Below are positions 15,603 to 25,217 of a DNA stretch of 64,000 nt, piece by piece. Source of the DNA: Cyanobacteria bacterium RI_101. Lineage in GTDB: Bacteria > Cyanobacteriota > Cyanobacteriia > Cyanobacteriales > Microcystaceae. The translations under genes were made by a program, and so were the position numbers. The stretch covers positions 1 to 64,000 of the forward strand of contig WGLZ01000001.1 of assembly GCA_016471375.1 (NCBI GenBank). The letters run 5' to 3'. Positions within the stretch are counted from its first letter, which is position 1; every line of letters begins with the position of its first letter. Below the pieces are notes generated by a model. The model ran no database searches and was not told the DNA's origin. It worked only from the letters and a program-made list of their open reading frames with translations.

Positions 15603-17291
15603 TTGAAAGACGTATCTAATCAACTGGCCACTCCGCCCCTGTGCATCGCCATTCGTAGCGAGGAGCTTCCCGCTTGGGAGATACCGTCCTCTGGAGAGTC
15701 CTCTGTTTACCCCCAACCCCCGGCGCAGTGGCGGCGCTCTTTCAACCGCGTCGGCCTCGTCCTCTCCGTGGGCGCCACCGGCATGTTCTGTAGCCTCGGC
15801 GCGGTGGCTTCCCCCGAGCCGGTTCAGGCTAATGCCCCGGATGATCCCCTGCCTCGACTGTTAGAAAATTCCCAGACCGTTCCCATCCAAGCCCCCGTAC
15901 TGTTAAGCGCCGCCGAAGTCGAGCGCTCTGAGGTTTCCTCTCTGGCGCCGGAAACCCCCGCGCCGAGCCTAGAGGCTCAGGAATCTCAAGACCGAGCCAT
16001 TGAGCAAGCTGAAAACGAAATTCCCGCCCTCAAACCCCTCGCCGCCGCTGTTCCCGCGCCCGTTGCCGTGGCGGTGGCCGACGTCAGTCAACCCATTCAA
16101 GTTATTCCCCCGCCGGAGGTGGACGTTCCGGCTCAGTTATCCCTCCCTCCCCTAGAGGCGGTTCGGCCCGAAGCGCCGACGCCCGCTCAAGTGGCCGCCG
16201 TCGGTTTAGAGCGCCCCGTTCCCCTGACCGTTGTTAAAGCGCCGGAAGCGGCGCCCCGATTCGCCGAGCCGGAGTTTCCCCCCGAGGAATCCCAACCAGC
16301 GCCGGAACTACCGGCCCTTCTTCCTCCTCAACGTCGAGCCAAAGACGCCGAGTCCGCCGCCCCGGCCCCTCAACGGGCGAGTATCCCTCTGCCCGAGGCT
16401 CCGGTTTTAACGGCGCTGAATCCCGAGACGCCCATCTCCATTCCCGTCATTCCTCCCCTAGAAGCGGCTTCTCCCCGGCCTCTGCCCCAGACCGTCGCGC
16501 CTCCGGTTTTGCTGGAGTCCAATGCTTCCTTTACTCGTCAGTACCAAGTGCGAGTCGGCGATACCCTCAACAGCATCGCCAAGGAACACGGCCTCTCCCC
16601 CGCGGCTTTGATCCGGGCTAACGGCATCAGTAATCCGAACCATCTTAAGGTCTCCCAAACCTTGGCGATTCCCCAAGCTCGGGAGACGAGTCTGGCGGCC
16701 CAAGGCCCCGGAGAAGATTTTGGAAACACCGCCCCGGCCCGTTCCTTGAGCCGCCTCCAGCGTCAATATCAACCTCGGGAACAAATTATCGGCGCGGCGC
16801 CGACGGTTCCCGACGCCTACAACGACAGTCTCCAACTGCCCCTAGGGCAAGAAGTGGGCCCCAAACTGCCGCCCCTTTCTACCCCCGATTTTCCCGAAGC
16901 GCCGTCCCAATTTACCGGCTACATCTGGCCCGCCCAGGGGGTTTTGACCTCCGGTTTTGGCCGGCGTTGGGGTCGGATGCACCGGGGCATTGACATCGCC
17001 GCTCCCATCGGCACGCCGATTATGGCCGCCGCCGCCGGTTACGTCATCTCCTCCGGCTGGAATTCCGGCGGTTTCGGCAATCTGATCAAAATTCGCCACG
17101 AAGACGGCAGCGTTACCTACTACGCCCACAATCACCGTCTCTTGGTGCGCACCGGCGACTATGTGCAACAAGGGCAACAAATCGCGGAAATGGGAAGCAC
17201 CGGTCGGAGCACCGGCCCCCACCTCCACTTTGAAATCCGTCCCGACGGTAAGCAGGCCGTCAATCCCATGACCCTGATGGCTCGCCGTTAG
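15603..17291 (+). CDS. LysM and M23 metallopeptidase domain protein
   Basis: 562 residues from TTG 15603, chosen because AGGAGG lies 6 nt upstream. A hydrophobic segment near residues 48-70 (VGLVLSVGATGMFCSLGAVA) is a late signal or anchor. A ~240-residue Pro/Ala/Glu-rich linker follows, then one LysM domain (YQVRVGDTLNSIAKEHGL, residues ~315-360). The C-terminal peptidase M23 domain shows the zinc ligands HRGIDIAAP and HLHF with GSTGRSTGPHLHFEI. It should bind and cut, or regulate cutting of, peptidoglycan in the periplasm, like NlpD/EnvC-type proteins. The zinc site is complete, so it is probably an active hydrolase. Confidence 0.92.
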   Translation: MKDVSNQLATPPLCIAIRSEELPAWEIPSSGESSVYPQPPAQWRRSFNRVGLVLSVGATGMFCSLGAVASPEPVQANAPDDPLPRLLENSQTVPIQAPVLLSAAEVERSEVSSLAPETPAPSLEAQESQDRAIEQAENEIPALKPLAAAVPAPVAVAVADVSQPIQVIPPPEVDVPAQLSLPPLEAVRPEAPTPAQVAAVGLERPVPLTVVKAPEAAPRFAEPEFPPEESQPAPELPALLPPQRRAKDAESAAPAPQRASIPLPEAPVLTALNPETPISIPVIPPLEAASPRPLPQTVAPPVLLESNASFTRQYQVRVGDTLNSIAKEHGLSPAALIRANGISNPNHLKVSQTLAIPQARETSLAAQGPGEDFGNTAPARSLSRLQRQYQPREQIIGAAPTVPDAYNDSLQLPLGQEVGPKLPPLSTPDFPEAPSQFTGYIWPAQGVLTSGFGRRWGRMHRGIDIAAPIGTPIMAAAAGYVISSGWNSGGFGNLIKIRHEDGSVTYYAHNHRLLVRTGDYVQQGQQIAEMGSTGRSTGPHLHFEIRPDGKQAVNPMTLMARR

Positions 17292-17320
17292 TCTCGTTTT
17301 GCCCCCCAATTCTGGGTTTT

Positions 17321-17395
17321 ATCCCCCTAAATCGCCCTTTGCAAGGGGGACTTTGAGGAGTTTTCCCCCCTTTCCAAGGGGGGTTGGGGGGGATT
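17321..17395. repeat. Dispersed palindromic repeat, copy 1
   Basis: Two successive imperfect palindromes, CCCTTTGCAAGGGGG and CCCCCCTTTCCAAGGGGGG, joined by a short spacer and ending in a G-run. Nearly the same unit recurs at 46848-46922 and a half-unit at 31605-31640. It lies between the M23 gene and hflX and could fold strongly in RNA. Confidence 0.8.
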
Positions 17396-17458
17396 CTGAC
17401 AGTTGTGTATACACAGTAAACTAAGGATTGTCAACTTACCCGAAAAAGGAAGACCGCC

Positions 17459-19147
17459 CTGACAGAGACCATTTACGGCGCCGTAGGGGGCCTGAAAACC
17501 AGCCAGATCAAGCAACTCCAGCGCCTCTACCACCAACGCCTACCCAACGACCGGTTAACCACCGTCGAGTTCGCTCAGCGCCTCGGCGCCCTCAGCGTCG
17601 AGATTAATTCTCCCCTAGCGGTTTACCTGAACCGGCGAGGTCAGGTGATCCGGGTGGGAGTCGGAACCCCCCGTCAGACCCAAATTCCTCCTCTGGAAAT
17701 TCCCCGCTACGGGGAAGGGCGTCTGTCGGGGATTCGTTGTTTGGCCACCGGCTTTGAGGACGACGGGCCCCAGGAAGGCAGTTTGACGGCGCTGGCCCGC
17801 CAACGCCTGGACGCTTTATTGCTCTTCTCCCTGACGGGAACGGGGTTTACCCGCCGGGGGGGCGGCGCCGCGGGTTTTATCCAACACGGTTATTTGGCGC
17901 ATTTAATCCCGACCCCCGGGGAAGGGACGGACGTCGCCCAGTCTTGCCAGGTGTTGGGGCCTTTATCTCTGGAAGACTTAGCCAAGGACAGTTTACTGGA
18001 TCTGGTTAATAGCCTAGAGACGGAATTTTTGCGCAACTTCACCGCCCAGCGGGTGGATTCCGGCCGGGAGCGGGTTTTATTGGTGGGGGTTCAGACCCAG
18101 GGCCTCGACGATCTCCGCTTTGAGGAAGGGTTGGCGGAGTTGGAGCGCCTGATTGACAGCGCCGGGGGGCAAGTGGTGGCGGTGGCCCGGCAGAAACGGG
18201 AGCGCCCCCATCCCCGCACGGTCTTCGGCGCCGGCAAGGCGGAGGAAATCGCTCTGCAAATTCAGACCTGCGGCGCCACCTTAGTGGCCTTTGACCGGGA
18301 ACTTTCCCCGGCCCAGGTGCGCAACTTGGAAATCCAGTGGGGGGTGCGGGTGGTGGACCGGACGGAGGTGATTTTGGATATTTTCGCCCAGCGGGCCCAG
18401 TCCCAGGCGGGTAAGTTGCAGGTGGAACTGGCTCAGTTGGACTATATGTTGCCCCGTCTGGCGGGTCAGGGTCGGGCCCTCTCTCGGTTAGGGGGCGGCA
18501 TCGGCACCCGGGGGCCGGGGGAAACCCAACTGGAAACGGAGCGCCGAGTGTTGCAAAAACGGGTGACCCGCCTGCGGCAGGAGGTGCGCCAATTACAGGA
18601 TCATCGGGAGCGCCTGCGTCACAAGCGCCAGCGGGACGGCATTGCCACCGTGGCGGTGGTCGGTTACACCAACGCCGGCAAATCCACCCTGGTGAACGCC
18701 TTGACCCACGCCGAGATCTACGCCGCCGACCAACTCTTCGCCACCCTCGACCCCACCACCCGGCGCTTGCTGTTGCCCCAGAGCGACGGCTCTCCGCCCC
18801 AGGCGCTTCTGCTGACGGACACCGTGGGGTTTATTCGGGAGTTGCCCCACACCCTAGTAGAAGCGTTTAAGGCCACCCTAGAGGAAGTCACCTCCGCCGA
18901 CGCGCTTCTGCAAGTGGTGGATCTTTCCCACCCCGCCTGGGAACATCAATTGCAATCGGTGGGAAAAATTCTGGGGGAAATGGAGTTAGCGCCGGGGCCC
19001 ATGGCGTTGGCTTTTAATAAAGTGGAGCTGGCCGGTATCGAAGCCATTAACGAGGCTAAGGAAAAATATCCCCAGGCGGTGTTTGTCTCGGCCCGAGAAC
19101 AAACAGGCTTAGAAACCCTTAAGGCTCGGTTGGCGTGTTTACTGTAG
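17459..19147 (+). CDS. hflX: GTPase HflX, probable CTG start
   Basis: 562 residues if started at CTG 17459. The frame from there reads TETIYGAVGGLKTSQIKQLQ, which matches the N-terminus of other cyanobacterial HflX proteins. No ATG, GTG or TTG lies in frame between the TAA at ~17417 and GTG 17645, which would cut off this conserved region. AAGGA precedes the CTG by about 8 nt. Domains: cyanobacterial N-extension, HflX N-domain with a Gly-rich GGGIGTRGPGETQLETERR, then the G domain with VAVVGYTNAGKSTLVNAL (G1), DTVGFI (G3) and FNKVEL (G4). It splits or rescues stalled ribosomes. An upstream repeat separates it from the peptidase gene. Confidence 0.9.
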   Translation: MTETIYGAVGGLKTSQIKQLQRLYHQRLPNDRLTTVEFAQRLGALSVEINSPLAVYLNRRGQVIRVGVGTPRQTQIPPLEIPRYGEGRLSGIRCLATGFEDDGPQEGSLTALARQRLDALLLFSLTGTGFTRRGGGAAGFIQHGYLAHLIPTPGEGTDVAQSCQVLGPLSLEDLAKDSLLDLVNSLETEFLRNFTAQRVDSGRERVLLVGVQTQGLDDLRFEEGLAELERLIDSAGGQVVAVARQKRERPHPRTVFGAGKAEEIALQIQTCGATLVAFDRELSPAQVRNLEIQWGVRVVDRTEVILDIFAQRAQSQAGKLQVELAQLDYMLPRLAGQGRALSRLGGGIGTRGPGETQLETERRVLQKRVTRLRQEVRQLQDHRERLRHKRQRDGIATVAVVGYTNAGKSTLVNALTHAEIYAADQLFATLDPTTRRLLLPQSDGSPPQALLLTDTVGFIRELPHTLVEAFKATLEEVTSADALLQVVDLSHPAWEHQLQSVGKILGEMELAPGPMALAFNKVELAGIEAINEAKEKYPQAVFVSAREQTGLETLKARLACLL

Positions 19148-19262
19148 AGAATCCTAACGGCAATCCATTCTCATCCTTTGGAGCTAAGGCGTATGCCTCT
19201 CCTCAGTAAAAGCGCCGCTGTTGGGGTCGCGCTTCCGCTCAACCCCTCCTAAAAACCCTGCT

Positions 19263-19281
19263 CACTGATCACTGATAACTG
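19263..19281. repeat. ACTGAT(A)-type short repeat before the permease
   Basis: CACTGATCACTGATAACTG ends 2 bp before the permease ATG, where a ribosome site would be expected. Its reverse complement matches the CAGTTAT heptamers placed directly after the same gene. Confidence 0.7.
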
Positions 19282-19283
19282 AA

Positions 19284-20309
19284 ATGTCCCGTCTCAAAGC
19301 CCTGCAATACTACCTCCTGGCTCGCCTCCTCCTGGCGCCGTTGATGATTTGGACGATTGTGACCCTGGTGTTCCTGCTCCTGCGGGCCACCCCCGGCGAT
19401 CCCGTGGACGCGATTTTGGGGAATCGAGCGCCGGAGGCGGCCAAGGCCGCCATGCGCGAACAATTGGGCTTGGATCAATCTCTTTGGGGCCAGTATTGGG
19501 ATTATTTGGGGCAATTACTGCGATTTAACCTCGGTCAATCCATCACCAGTAAAGGGACTCCGGTGTGGGAGGTGATTCAAACCCATTTCCCCGCCACGGC
19601 GGAACTGGCTTTCTACGGTTTGTTAATCGCCGTCCTGATTGGAGTCAGCCTCGGCTCCCTGGCCGCCACCCGCTCCGGCGGCGCCGTGGACGCCGGGGGG
19701 CGAATTTTTGGCATCGTCACCTACTCCTTGCCCATTTTCTGGGCCGGGATGATTATGCAGTTAATCTTCGCCGTCGGCTTAAAATGGTTTCCCCTGGGAA
19801 CCCGCTTTCCCCTCGGCGCCGAGGCTCCCCGGGGCTGGACGGGGCTTTACACCCTCGATAGTTTATTAGCGGGCGATTTACCCCAGTTTTTCACGGCGCT
19901 GTACTATTTGGCTCTGCCCTGTTTTACCCTGGGGTTACTGTTAAGCGGCATTTTCGAGCGCCTGGTTCGAGTCAACTTGCAACAAACCCTCAAGGCCGAT
20001 TACGTAGAGGCGGCCCGAGCCAGGGGAATTCCCGAGGGGCGTATCCTCTGGGCCCACGCCTTCAAGAACGCTCTAATTCCGGTGATTACGGTGCTGGGCT
20101 TAACCTTTGCCTCCCTCCTGGGCGGCGCCGTTTTAACGGAAGTGACCTTTTCCTGGCCCGGTCTGGGGAATCGCCTCTACGAAGCCATTTCTCTGCGGGA
20201 TTACCCCACGGTGCAGGGCTTGATGATTTTTTTCGGCGCGATTGTGGTGGTTGCCAGTTTACTGATTGATCTGATCAACGCCTATATCGATCCCCGCATT
20301 CGCTATTAA
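19284..20309 (+). CDS. ABC transporter permease, oligopeptide/nickel (DppB) type
   Basis: A 341-residue inner-membrane protein with six membrane segments. The DppB/OppB N-terminal signature is clear: LVFLLLRATPGDPVDAILGN followed by LGLDQSLWGQYWDYLGQLL. The cytoplasmic EAA loop is DYVEAARARGIPEGRILWAH. Such permeases pair with a DppC permease, two ATPases and a binding protein to import peptides or metals. None of the partners is adjacent, as is common in cyanobacteria. The gene is bracketed by short repeats of the TATCAG/CTGATA type, and its ATG directly abuts one of them with no Shine-Dalgarno sequence. The substrate is unknown. Confidence 0.88.
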   Translation: MSRLKALQYYLLARLLLAPLMIWTIVTLVFLLLRATPGDPVDAILGNRAPEAAKAAMREQLGLDQSLWGQYWDYLGQLLRFNLGQSITSKGTPVWEVIQTHFPATAELAFYGLLIAVLIGVSLGSLAATRSGGAVDAGGRIFGIVTYSLPIFWAGMIMQLIFAVGLKWFPLGTRFPLGAEAPRGWTGLYTLDSLLAGDLPQFFTALYYLALPCFTLGLLLSGIFERLVRVNLQQTLKADYVEAARARGIPEGRILWAHAFKNALIPVITVLGLTFASLLGGAVLTEVTFSWPGLGNRLYEAISLRDYPTVQGLMIFFGAIVVVASLLIDLINAYIDPRIRY

Positions 20310-20337
20310 CAGTTATCAGTTATCAGTTATCAGTTAT
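20310..20337 (+). repeat. Tandem heptamer (CAGTTAT)x4
   Basis: Four exact head-to-tail copies of CAGTTAT start at the base after the permease stop codon. Related units occur in inverse orientation before the gene (19263-19281) and at 31551-31578. This resembles the short tandem repeats described in filamentous cyanobacteria. Confidence 0.9.
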
Positions 20338-20428
20338 CACGCCGCCCTGGGGCGGGGTTTTCCCGCGTCATGTTTTGATAGAATGAACACCGACCTTGCG
20401 GGTCGCTGTCGCGACAGAAACCTTTCCT

Positions 20429-21595
20429 ATGATTACCCCCCCTCCCGGTATCGCCCCCCACGGCGGCCAATTGATTAATCGTATCGCCACGCCTTCGGAA
20501 CGGGCGGAATTTGAAGCCCAGGGCGAGCGCCTGCCGCGGGTGCGTCTAGACGAGCGGGCCGCTTCCGATTTGGTGATGATCGCCATCGGCGGTTTTAGCC
20601 CCCTCAAGGGCTTTATGGAGCAGGACGACTACGAGCGAGTGGTGGAGGAAATGTATCTGACCAGCGGTCTGCCCTGGGCGGTGCCGGTGACTCTCTCGGT
20701 GACGGAAGAGATTGCGGAGCCGTTAAAGGAGGGAGGATGGGTGCGCCTCGACGATCCCGAGGGGAACTTTATGGGGGTTCTGGAACTGACCCAGAAGTAC
20801 CGCTACAACAAAGCCCACGAGGCCGTTAACGTTTATCGCACCGACGACGAAAAGCATCCCGGAGTCAAAGTGGTCTATGAACAGGGGCCCATTAACCTCG
20901 CCGGCCCCATTTGGCTCCTAGAGCGCCGTCCCCATCCCCTCTTTCCCAAATACCAAATCGACCCGGCGCTGTCCCGTCAGTATTTTCAAGACAAAGGCTG
21001 GAAAACCGTGGTGGGCTTCCAGACCCGCAACCCCATCCACCGGGCCCACGAATATATCCAAAAATGCGCCTTGGAAGTGGTGGACGGCCTCTTTCTCCAT
21101 CCCCTGGTCGGCGCCACCAAGGAAGACGACATTCCCGCGGACGTGCGGATGCGCTGTTACGAAATTATGATGGAGCGTTATTTTCCCCAGGATCGGGTAA
21201 TTTTAGCCATCAACCCCTCCGCCATGCGCTACGCGGGGCCCAGGGAAGCGATTTTCCACGCCCTGATTCGCAAAAACTACGGTTGCACCCACTTTATCGT
21301 CGGGCGGGACCACGCCGGGGTGGGGGACTACTACGGCACCTACGACGCCCAGTATATTTTCGACGAGTTTAAGCCCGAAGAGTTGGGGATCGTGCCCATG
21401 AAATTCGAGCACGCCTTCTACTGCACCCGCACCCAACAGATGGCCACCACCAAAACCAGCCCCAGCGCCAAGGAAGAGCGGATTCACCTCTCCGGCACCA
21501 AAGTCCGGGAACTGCTCCGCCAGGGGCAACTGCCGCCGCCGGAATTTTCCCGCCCCGAAGTGGCCCAGGAATTGATCCGCGCTATGCGGGGCTAG
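20429..21595 (+). CDS. sat: Sulfate adenylyltransferase (ATP sulfurylase)
   Basis: 388 residues from ATG 20429 ([19 protein letters not shown]); the in-frame GTG at 20396 is not family-like. It is a single-domain ATP sulfurylase with the catalytic [15 protein letters not shown] (QxRNxxHxxH), then [16 protein letters not shown] and the [10 protein letters not shown] motif. It makes adenosine 5'-phosphosulfate from sulfate and ATP, the first step of assimilatory sulfate reduction. There is no fused APS kinase and no sulfur gene next to it. It follows the tandem heptamer and a 90-bp gap. Confidence 0.96.
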   Translation: MITPPPGIAPHGGQLINRIATPSERAEFEAQGERLPRVRLDERAASDLVMIAIGGFSPLKGFMEQDDYERVVEEMYLTSGLPWAVPVTLSVTEEIAEPLKEGGWVRLDDPEGNFMGVLELTQKYRYNKAHEAVNVYRTDDEKHPGVKVVYEQGPINLAGPIWLLERRPHPLFPKYQIDPALSRQYFQDKGWKTVVGFQTRNPIHRAHEYIQKCALEVVDGLFLHPLVGATKEDDIPADVRMRCYEIMMERYFPQDRVILAINPSAMRYAGPREAIFHALIRKNYGCTHFIVGRDHAGVGDYYGTYDAQYIFDEFKPEELGIVPMKFEHAFYCTRTQQMATTKTSPSAKEERIHLSGTKVRELLRQGQLPPPEFSRPEVAQELIRAMRG

Positions 21596-21640
21596 ATTTC
21601 TCTGACCGGCGCCGATTTTTGAGGAGACCAGAGCAGACCG

Positions 21641-23533
21641 ATGATGGATCGTCGCGCCTTTTTAACCCTGGCCGGAGGACTGGGCTTAAGTTTAACTCTC
21701 CCTCCCCCCGCTCTGGCCGCCCTCGACAAACGCGGTTTCGCTTTACTAACGGGGATTAACGACTATAGCGGCGCTTTTCCGTCCCTCCAGGGCGCGGTTT
21801 CCGATTTAGACCTGATGGAGGAATTGCTCCAGCGCCGCTACGGGTTGGCGCAGGGAGATATTCTTCGCCTGGGGAACGGCGCCGCCACAGTCGAGCAATG
21901 GGAAAGCGCCTTTCAGACCCATCTTCTGGAGCAAGCGCAAGCGGGGGACCGGGTGACGCTTCACTTTAGCGGCTACGGCGCCGCGACGGATTCCGGGTTA
22001 ACCCTCAAGCTCGCGGACGGGGATCTCCCCCTCGCCCGTCTTCAAGCTCTGGTTCAACGTCTGCAAACCGACGCCGTCACCGTGATCCTCGATTGCGGCT
22101 TTACGCCCTATCCCGAGGACTGGGCCGGCAATTTCCGGTGTCGAAATCCCAAGGGCGCCGCCCTGGAGACTCCGCCCCCTCTGCCGAAACCCCCCAAGGG
22201 CGCCTGGCTTTGGGGCGCGCCGCCCGGTCAACTGGCCGCGGAATGGCAGGGGCCGGGCTGGCAAGCGGGTTTTTTTACCTACGCCCTAACCCAGACTCTC
22301 TGGCAAACCGAGGCGCCGCAACGGTTGACCTTTGTGTTTAACCGTCTGGGGGACGAAATGATTCCGGCGCTGGGAGATCGACAACGGCCCCTCTTTCAGG
22401 GGGTTAAATTTCCCCTGACGGGGGTAAACCCCGGCGCCGGCGCCGGTCAAGTTCGTCAACAATTAGATGGACAATCCCTGAGTTTAACCTTGCCGGGAGC
22501 GTTGCCGGATCTGCAAATCCAAGGCTTAGCCCATTCTCTCTACCGTCTGGGGGAAACTGGGGTGGAAATTACCGAGCAAAACGGACGCCGGTATAAGGGC
22601 CTGGCCCTAGGGCCCCTAGACCCCAATCTAGAGGGAACCCCAGTGCAAGAGTCCGCTCGGGTTCTGCCCCAAAATCTGGGTTTGACGGTGGCGCTGGGGG
22701 AAAACTTAGAGCGCATCGAACGGGTGGACGCGACCGGCGTTCTGGAAAGCGTCGAGGCCGTGACCCGGGTGATTAATAGCGGCGAAGGGCCGGCGGACTG
22801 CGTTTTAGCCAAGAGCGCGGCGGGGGGCTATGTCCTCCTCAGCGCCGGGGGGGTCGCCTTTCCCCAGGGCGGCGCCGCCAAAAGTTCCGCCATTAAAGCG
22901 GCGCTGGGAGAACTGCCCCGTTGCCTGAACACCCTCCTGGCGCTGAAGCTCCTGCGTTTGACCCGCAATGAAGCGACCTCGACCCTGGGAGTCGCCGCCA
23001 CTTTAGAGCGCCTACTGCCGACCGGCGCTCAACCCCTCAGCCAACGGCGGGCCAACCCTTCGGCGCCGACCCCGGCGAATCTAGACGCCTTGCCTCGCCT
23101 CGCCCCCGGCGACCGTCTGCAAATCCGTTGGCAAAATACCGGCGCCGTCCCCCTCTACTGCCTCCTGGCGGGTCTGACCCAAAAGGGTAAATTTCTGGTT
23201 TTTTTGGGGTCGGGGGAACCCTTGGCGTCGCCAACGGCGGCGACTCTCCCCGGCGCTTTTCCTTGGCCGATTTCCCGCTCTCCCGGCTGGGGAGAGCTAT
23301 TTTTGATTCTCAGCGCCGCGCCCTTTGCCAACTGTCGGCAAAAGTCGGGAGTCCCCGGAGAAATTCAAGAACTCGTCGATCCCCTCGGGTGGGCCCGCTC
23401 CCTCCTGACGGATTTGGCCCAGACTCCGCCCCCCCTCTCCTTTACCCCGGCGCCGGAGTCTTGGGCCCTCAATCTCGCGGGTTGGGCGACCTTAGCTTGG
23501 GTCTATCAAGTGTTGGCGGAACCGTTAAAATAA
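21641..23533 (+). CDS. Orthocaspase (caspase-like C14 peptidase) with Tat-type signal
   Basis: 630 residues. The N-terminus DRRAFLTLAGGLGLSLTL, ending in PALA, has a twin arginine and suits Tat export. Residues ~30-180 form a caspase p20 domain: GFALLTGINDYSG, the histidine motif VTLHFSGYGA and the cysteine motif VILDCGFTPY. The usual HFSGHG reads HFSGYG, but the catalytic His and Cys remain. The C-terminal ~130 residues (LAPGDRLQIRWQNTGAVPLY and following beta-rich sequence) resemble the DUF4384-type domain often fused to cyanobacterial orthocaspases. Such proteases cut after Arg/Lys and are linked to stress or cell-death processes. An exported one is less usual. It lies 34 bp before the next gene. 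Confidence 0.82.
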   Translation: MMDRRAFLTLAGGLGLSLTLPPPALAALDKRGFALLTGINDYSGAFPSLQGAVSDLDLMEELLQRRYGLAQGDILRLGNGAATVEQWESAFQTHLLEQAQAGDRVTLHFSGYGAATDSGLTLKLADGDLPLARLQALVQRLQTDAVTVILDCGFTPYPEDWAGNFRCRNPKGAALETPPPLPKPPKGAWLWGAPPGQLAAEWQGPGWQAGFFTYALTQTLWQTEAPQRLTFVFNRLGDEMIPALGDRQRPLFQGVKFPLTGVNPGAGAGQVRQQLDGQSLSLTLPGALPDLQIQGLAHSLYRLGETGVEITEQNGRRYKGLALGPLDPNLEGTPVQESARVLPQNLGLTVALGENLERIERVDATGVLESVEAVTRVINSGEGPADCVLAKSAAGGYVLLSAGGVAFPQGGAAKSSAIKAALGELPRCLNTLLALKLLRLTRNEATSTLGVAATLERLLPTGAQPLSQRRANPSAPTPANLDALPRLAPGDRLQIRWQNTGAVPLYCLLAGLTQKGKFLVFLGSGEPLASPTAATLPGAFPWPISRSPGWGELFLILSAAPFANCRQKSGVPGEIQELVDPLGWARSLLTDLAQTPPPLSFTPAPESWALNLAGWATLAWVYQVLAEPLK

Positions 23534-23567
23534 GGGCCATGCTGGCCCGCCTCCCTCCCTGTTTACT

Positions 23568-25154
23568 ATGATCTCCCTGCCCGCCTCCACCCTCCACCGT
23601 ATTCAACAACTGCCCCAACTGCCCAGCGTTTGGGAAGGCGACCGCCGCCCTCTCAATCCCCCGGAGGCCGGCAACGGCGCCGAAAAGGGAGACTGTATCC
23701 TCTGGGTGGACGGCAACGAGGGTTTGGTGCGGGCCCTAGATTTTGTCGCGCCCGATAACGGCCCGGAGGTGGTGGTGCGGGCGCTCCTGCGGGCCATGGA
23801 GGTGCCCCGACCCCCGGCGCCGCCGGCCCGGCCCCAAAAAATTGTGGTGCGGAATCGGGAAATCCAGTTTTTTCTGCGGGGCGCTTTGCAAAATTTGGAC
23901 ATCGCCATCGACTACGCTCCCAGTTTGCCTCTGATTGACGAACTGTTCCACAACTTTGAAACCGCGAATCAGCATCATCCCGACGCGCTTCCCGCGCCCT
24001 ATCAGGAGATTTTGCCCCGCCTCGCCCGGAGTCTCTGGGAGGAGTCGCCCTGGGAGTTATTGGCGGATCACGACGTTTTAGCGGTAGAGATTAACCGGCC
24101 GGATATCCCTATTTTGTACGCCTGCGTCATGGGCATGTTGGGCGAAGAATTTGGCGTCATCTTTTACCGCTCCCTAGAGTCTCTCAGGCAGTTCCGCTCC
24201 GCTATTTTAGACAATCAGGACGGAGACTACCTAGAACAGGTTTTTTGCTCTCAAGATTGTTGGTTCTTGAATTACGAGGCGCTGGCCGGGGATGGCAAGG
24301 AGACCGACTTGGAGTTGTTATCGCCGGAGGAAATTCAGCCGGTGTTTGGCAGTATCCACCCCCTAGAAGGGATTCGCCCTTTTTTGGACGAGGAAGAGGC
24401 CGAAGTTTTGACCTACGCCCTGCAAGGCGTCATTGAGTTTTCTCAGGACTTCGTTGAAGAGTTAGAGGCGGATCCCATTCCGGCGCTGGCTTACAACGCT
24501 GTCTTCTCCGCCTGCAATCCCCGTCAAAAAGTAGAAGTGACGGTGCGCACTCTGCCGGATCTGGCGGCGGAGTTGCTGAACCAAATGGAGGAACGGGAAG
24601 AAAGCGTCCTCCGAACCGAAAAAGTCGTGATCCGAGACAACCTGATTCCCGACAACGCCCTCCTCAGTTTGGGGATGGTGCCCTGGGATATTCGTCAGAG
24701 CTTGCACCGCCATCCCCGTCTCTTTTGCCAACCGCAAATTGTGGAAGCCCAGGGAGACGGGTTTCCGGTGTTGATTATCCAAACCTCCCGACCTAAGGCG
24801 GAAAAGTTAATCGACATCCTTCGCCAGGAAGGGGGCATTCAGGGGCTATGCTTTAATCCCGGCGAAGACCAGCGTCATAGTCTTAATTACGAGTTGGGGA
24901 TTCTACAGACCCAGGCGGGGAACCTCTATCTTTTTGGCGAATTTTCCCCCAACAGTTCCGTGCACCAGGCCGCTCGCCAAAAATGGGAACAACGGTGCCG
25001 GGACACCCAGGGTTATTGCGGCGTGTTGGTGGCCATGGGCGCCACGGGAGCCTCGAAGGGGAAACCCCAGTTAAAAGATATGTTGGCTTTCTTCGAGCAA
25101 CCCTTTTTACAGGGTCAAGACCTGTCCCTCGGCGTGCTCCAATTACGACTTTAG
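23568..25154 (+). CDS. Conserved cyanobacterial protein (possibly DUF6930)
   Basis: A 528-residue soluble protein lacking signal or membrane segments. The N-terminal ~60 residues include GDCILWVDGNEGLVRALDFV. An EINRPDIPILYACVMGMLGE block follows mid-way with GVIFYRSLESLRQF, and the C-terminal part ends with VLVAMGATGASKGKPQLKDM. I recall similar proteins annotated as DUF6930 in cyanobacteria, but I am not certain. No catalytic motif is evident. It follows the orthocaspase on the same strand at 34 bp and may be co-transcribed. Function unknown. Confidence 0.72.
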   Translation: MISLPASTLHRIQQLPQLPSVWEGDRRPLNPPEAGNGAEKGDCILWVDGNEGLVRALDFVAPDNGPEVVVRALLRAMEVPRPPAPPARPQKIVVRNREIQFFLRGALQNLDIAIDYAPSLPLIDELFHNFETANQHHPDALPAPYQEILPRLARSLWEESPWELLADHDVLAVEINRPDIPILYACVMGMLGEEFGVIFYRSLESLRQFRSAILDNQDGDYLEQVFCSQDCWFLNYEALAGDGKETDLELLSPEEIQPVFGSIHPLEGIRPFLDEEEAEVLTYALQGVIEFSQDFVEELEADPIPALAYNAVFSACNPRQKVEVTVRTLPDLAAELLNQMEEREESVLRTEKVVIRDNLIPDNALLSLGMVPWDIRQSLHRHPRLFCQPQIVEAQGDGFPVLIIQTSRPKAEKLIDILRQEGGIQGLCFNPGEDQRHSLNYELGILQTQAGNLYLFGEFSPNSSVHQAARQKWEQRCRDTQGYCGVLVAMGATGASKGKPQLKDMLAFFEQPFLQGQDLSLGVLQLRL

Positions 25155-25217
25155 TTTTGGAGCGGCAACGCGGCGGCGCTATAGTTTTCCCTGTGCTCTG
25201 GATGAGGCTTTATCCCC

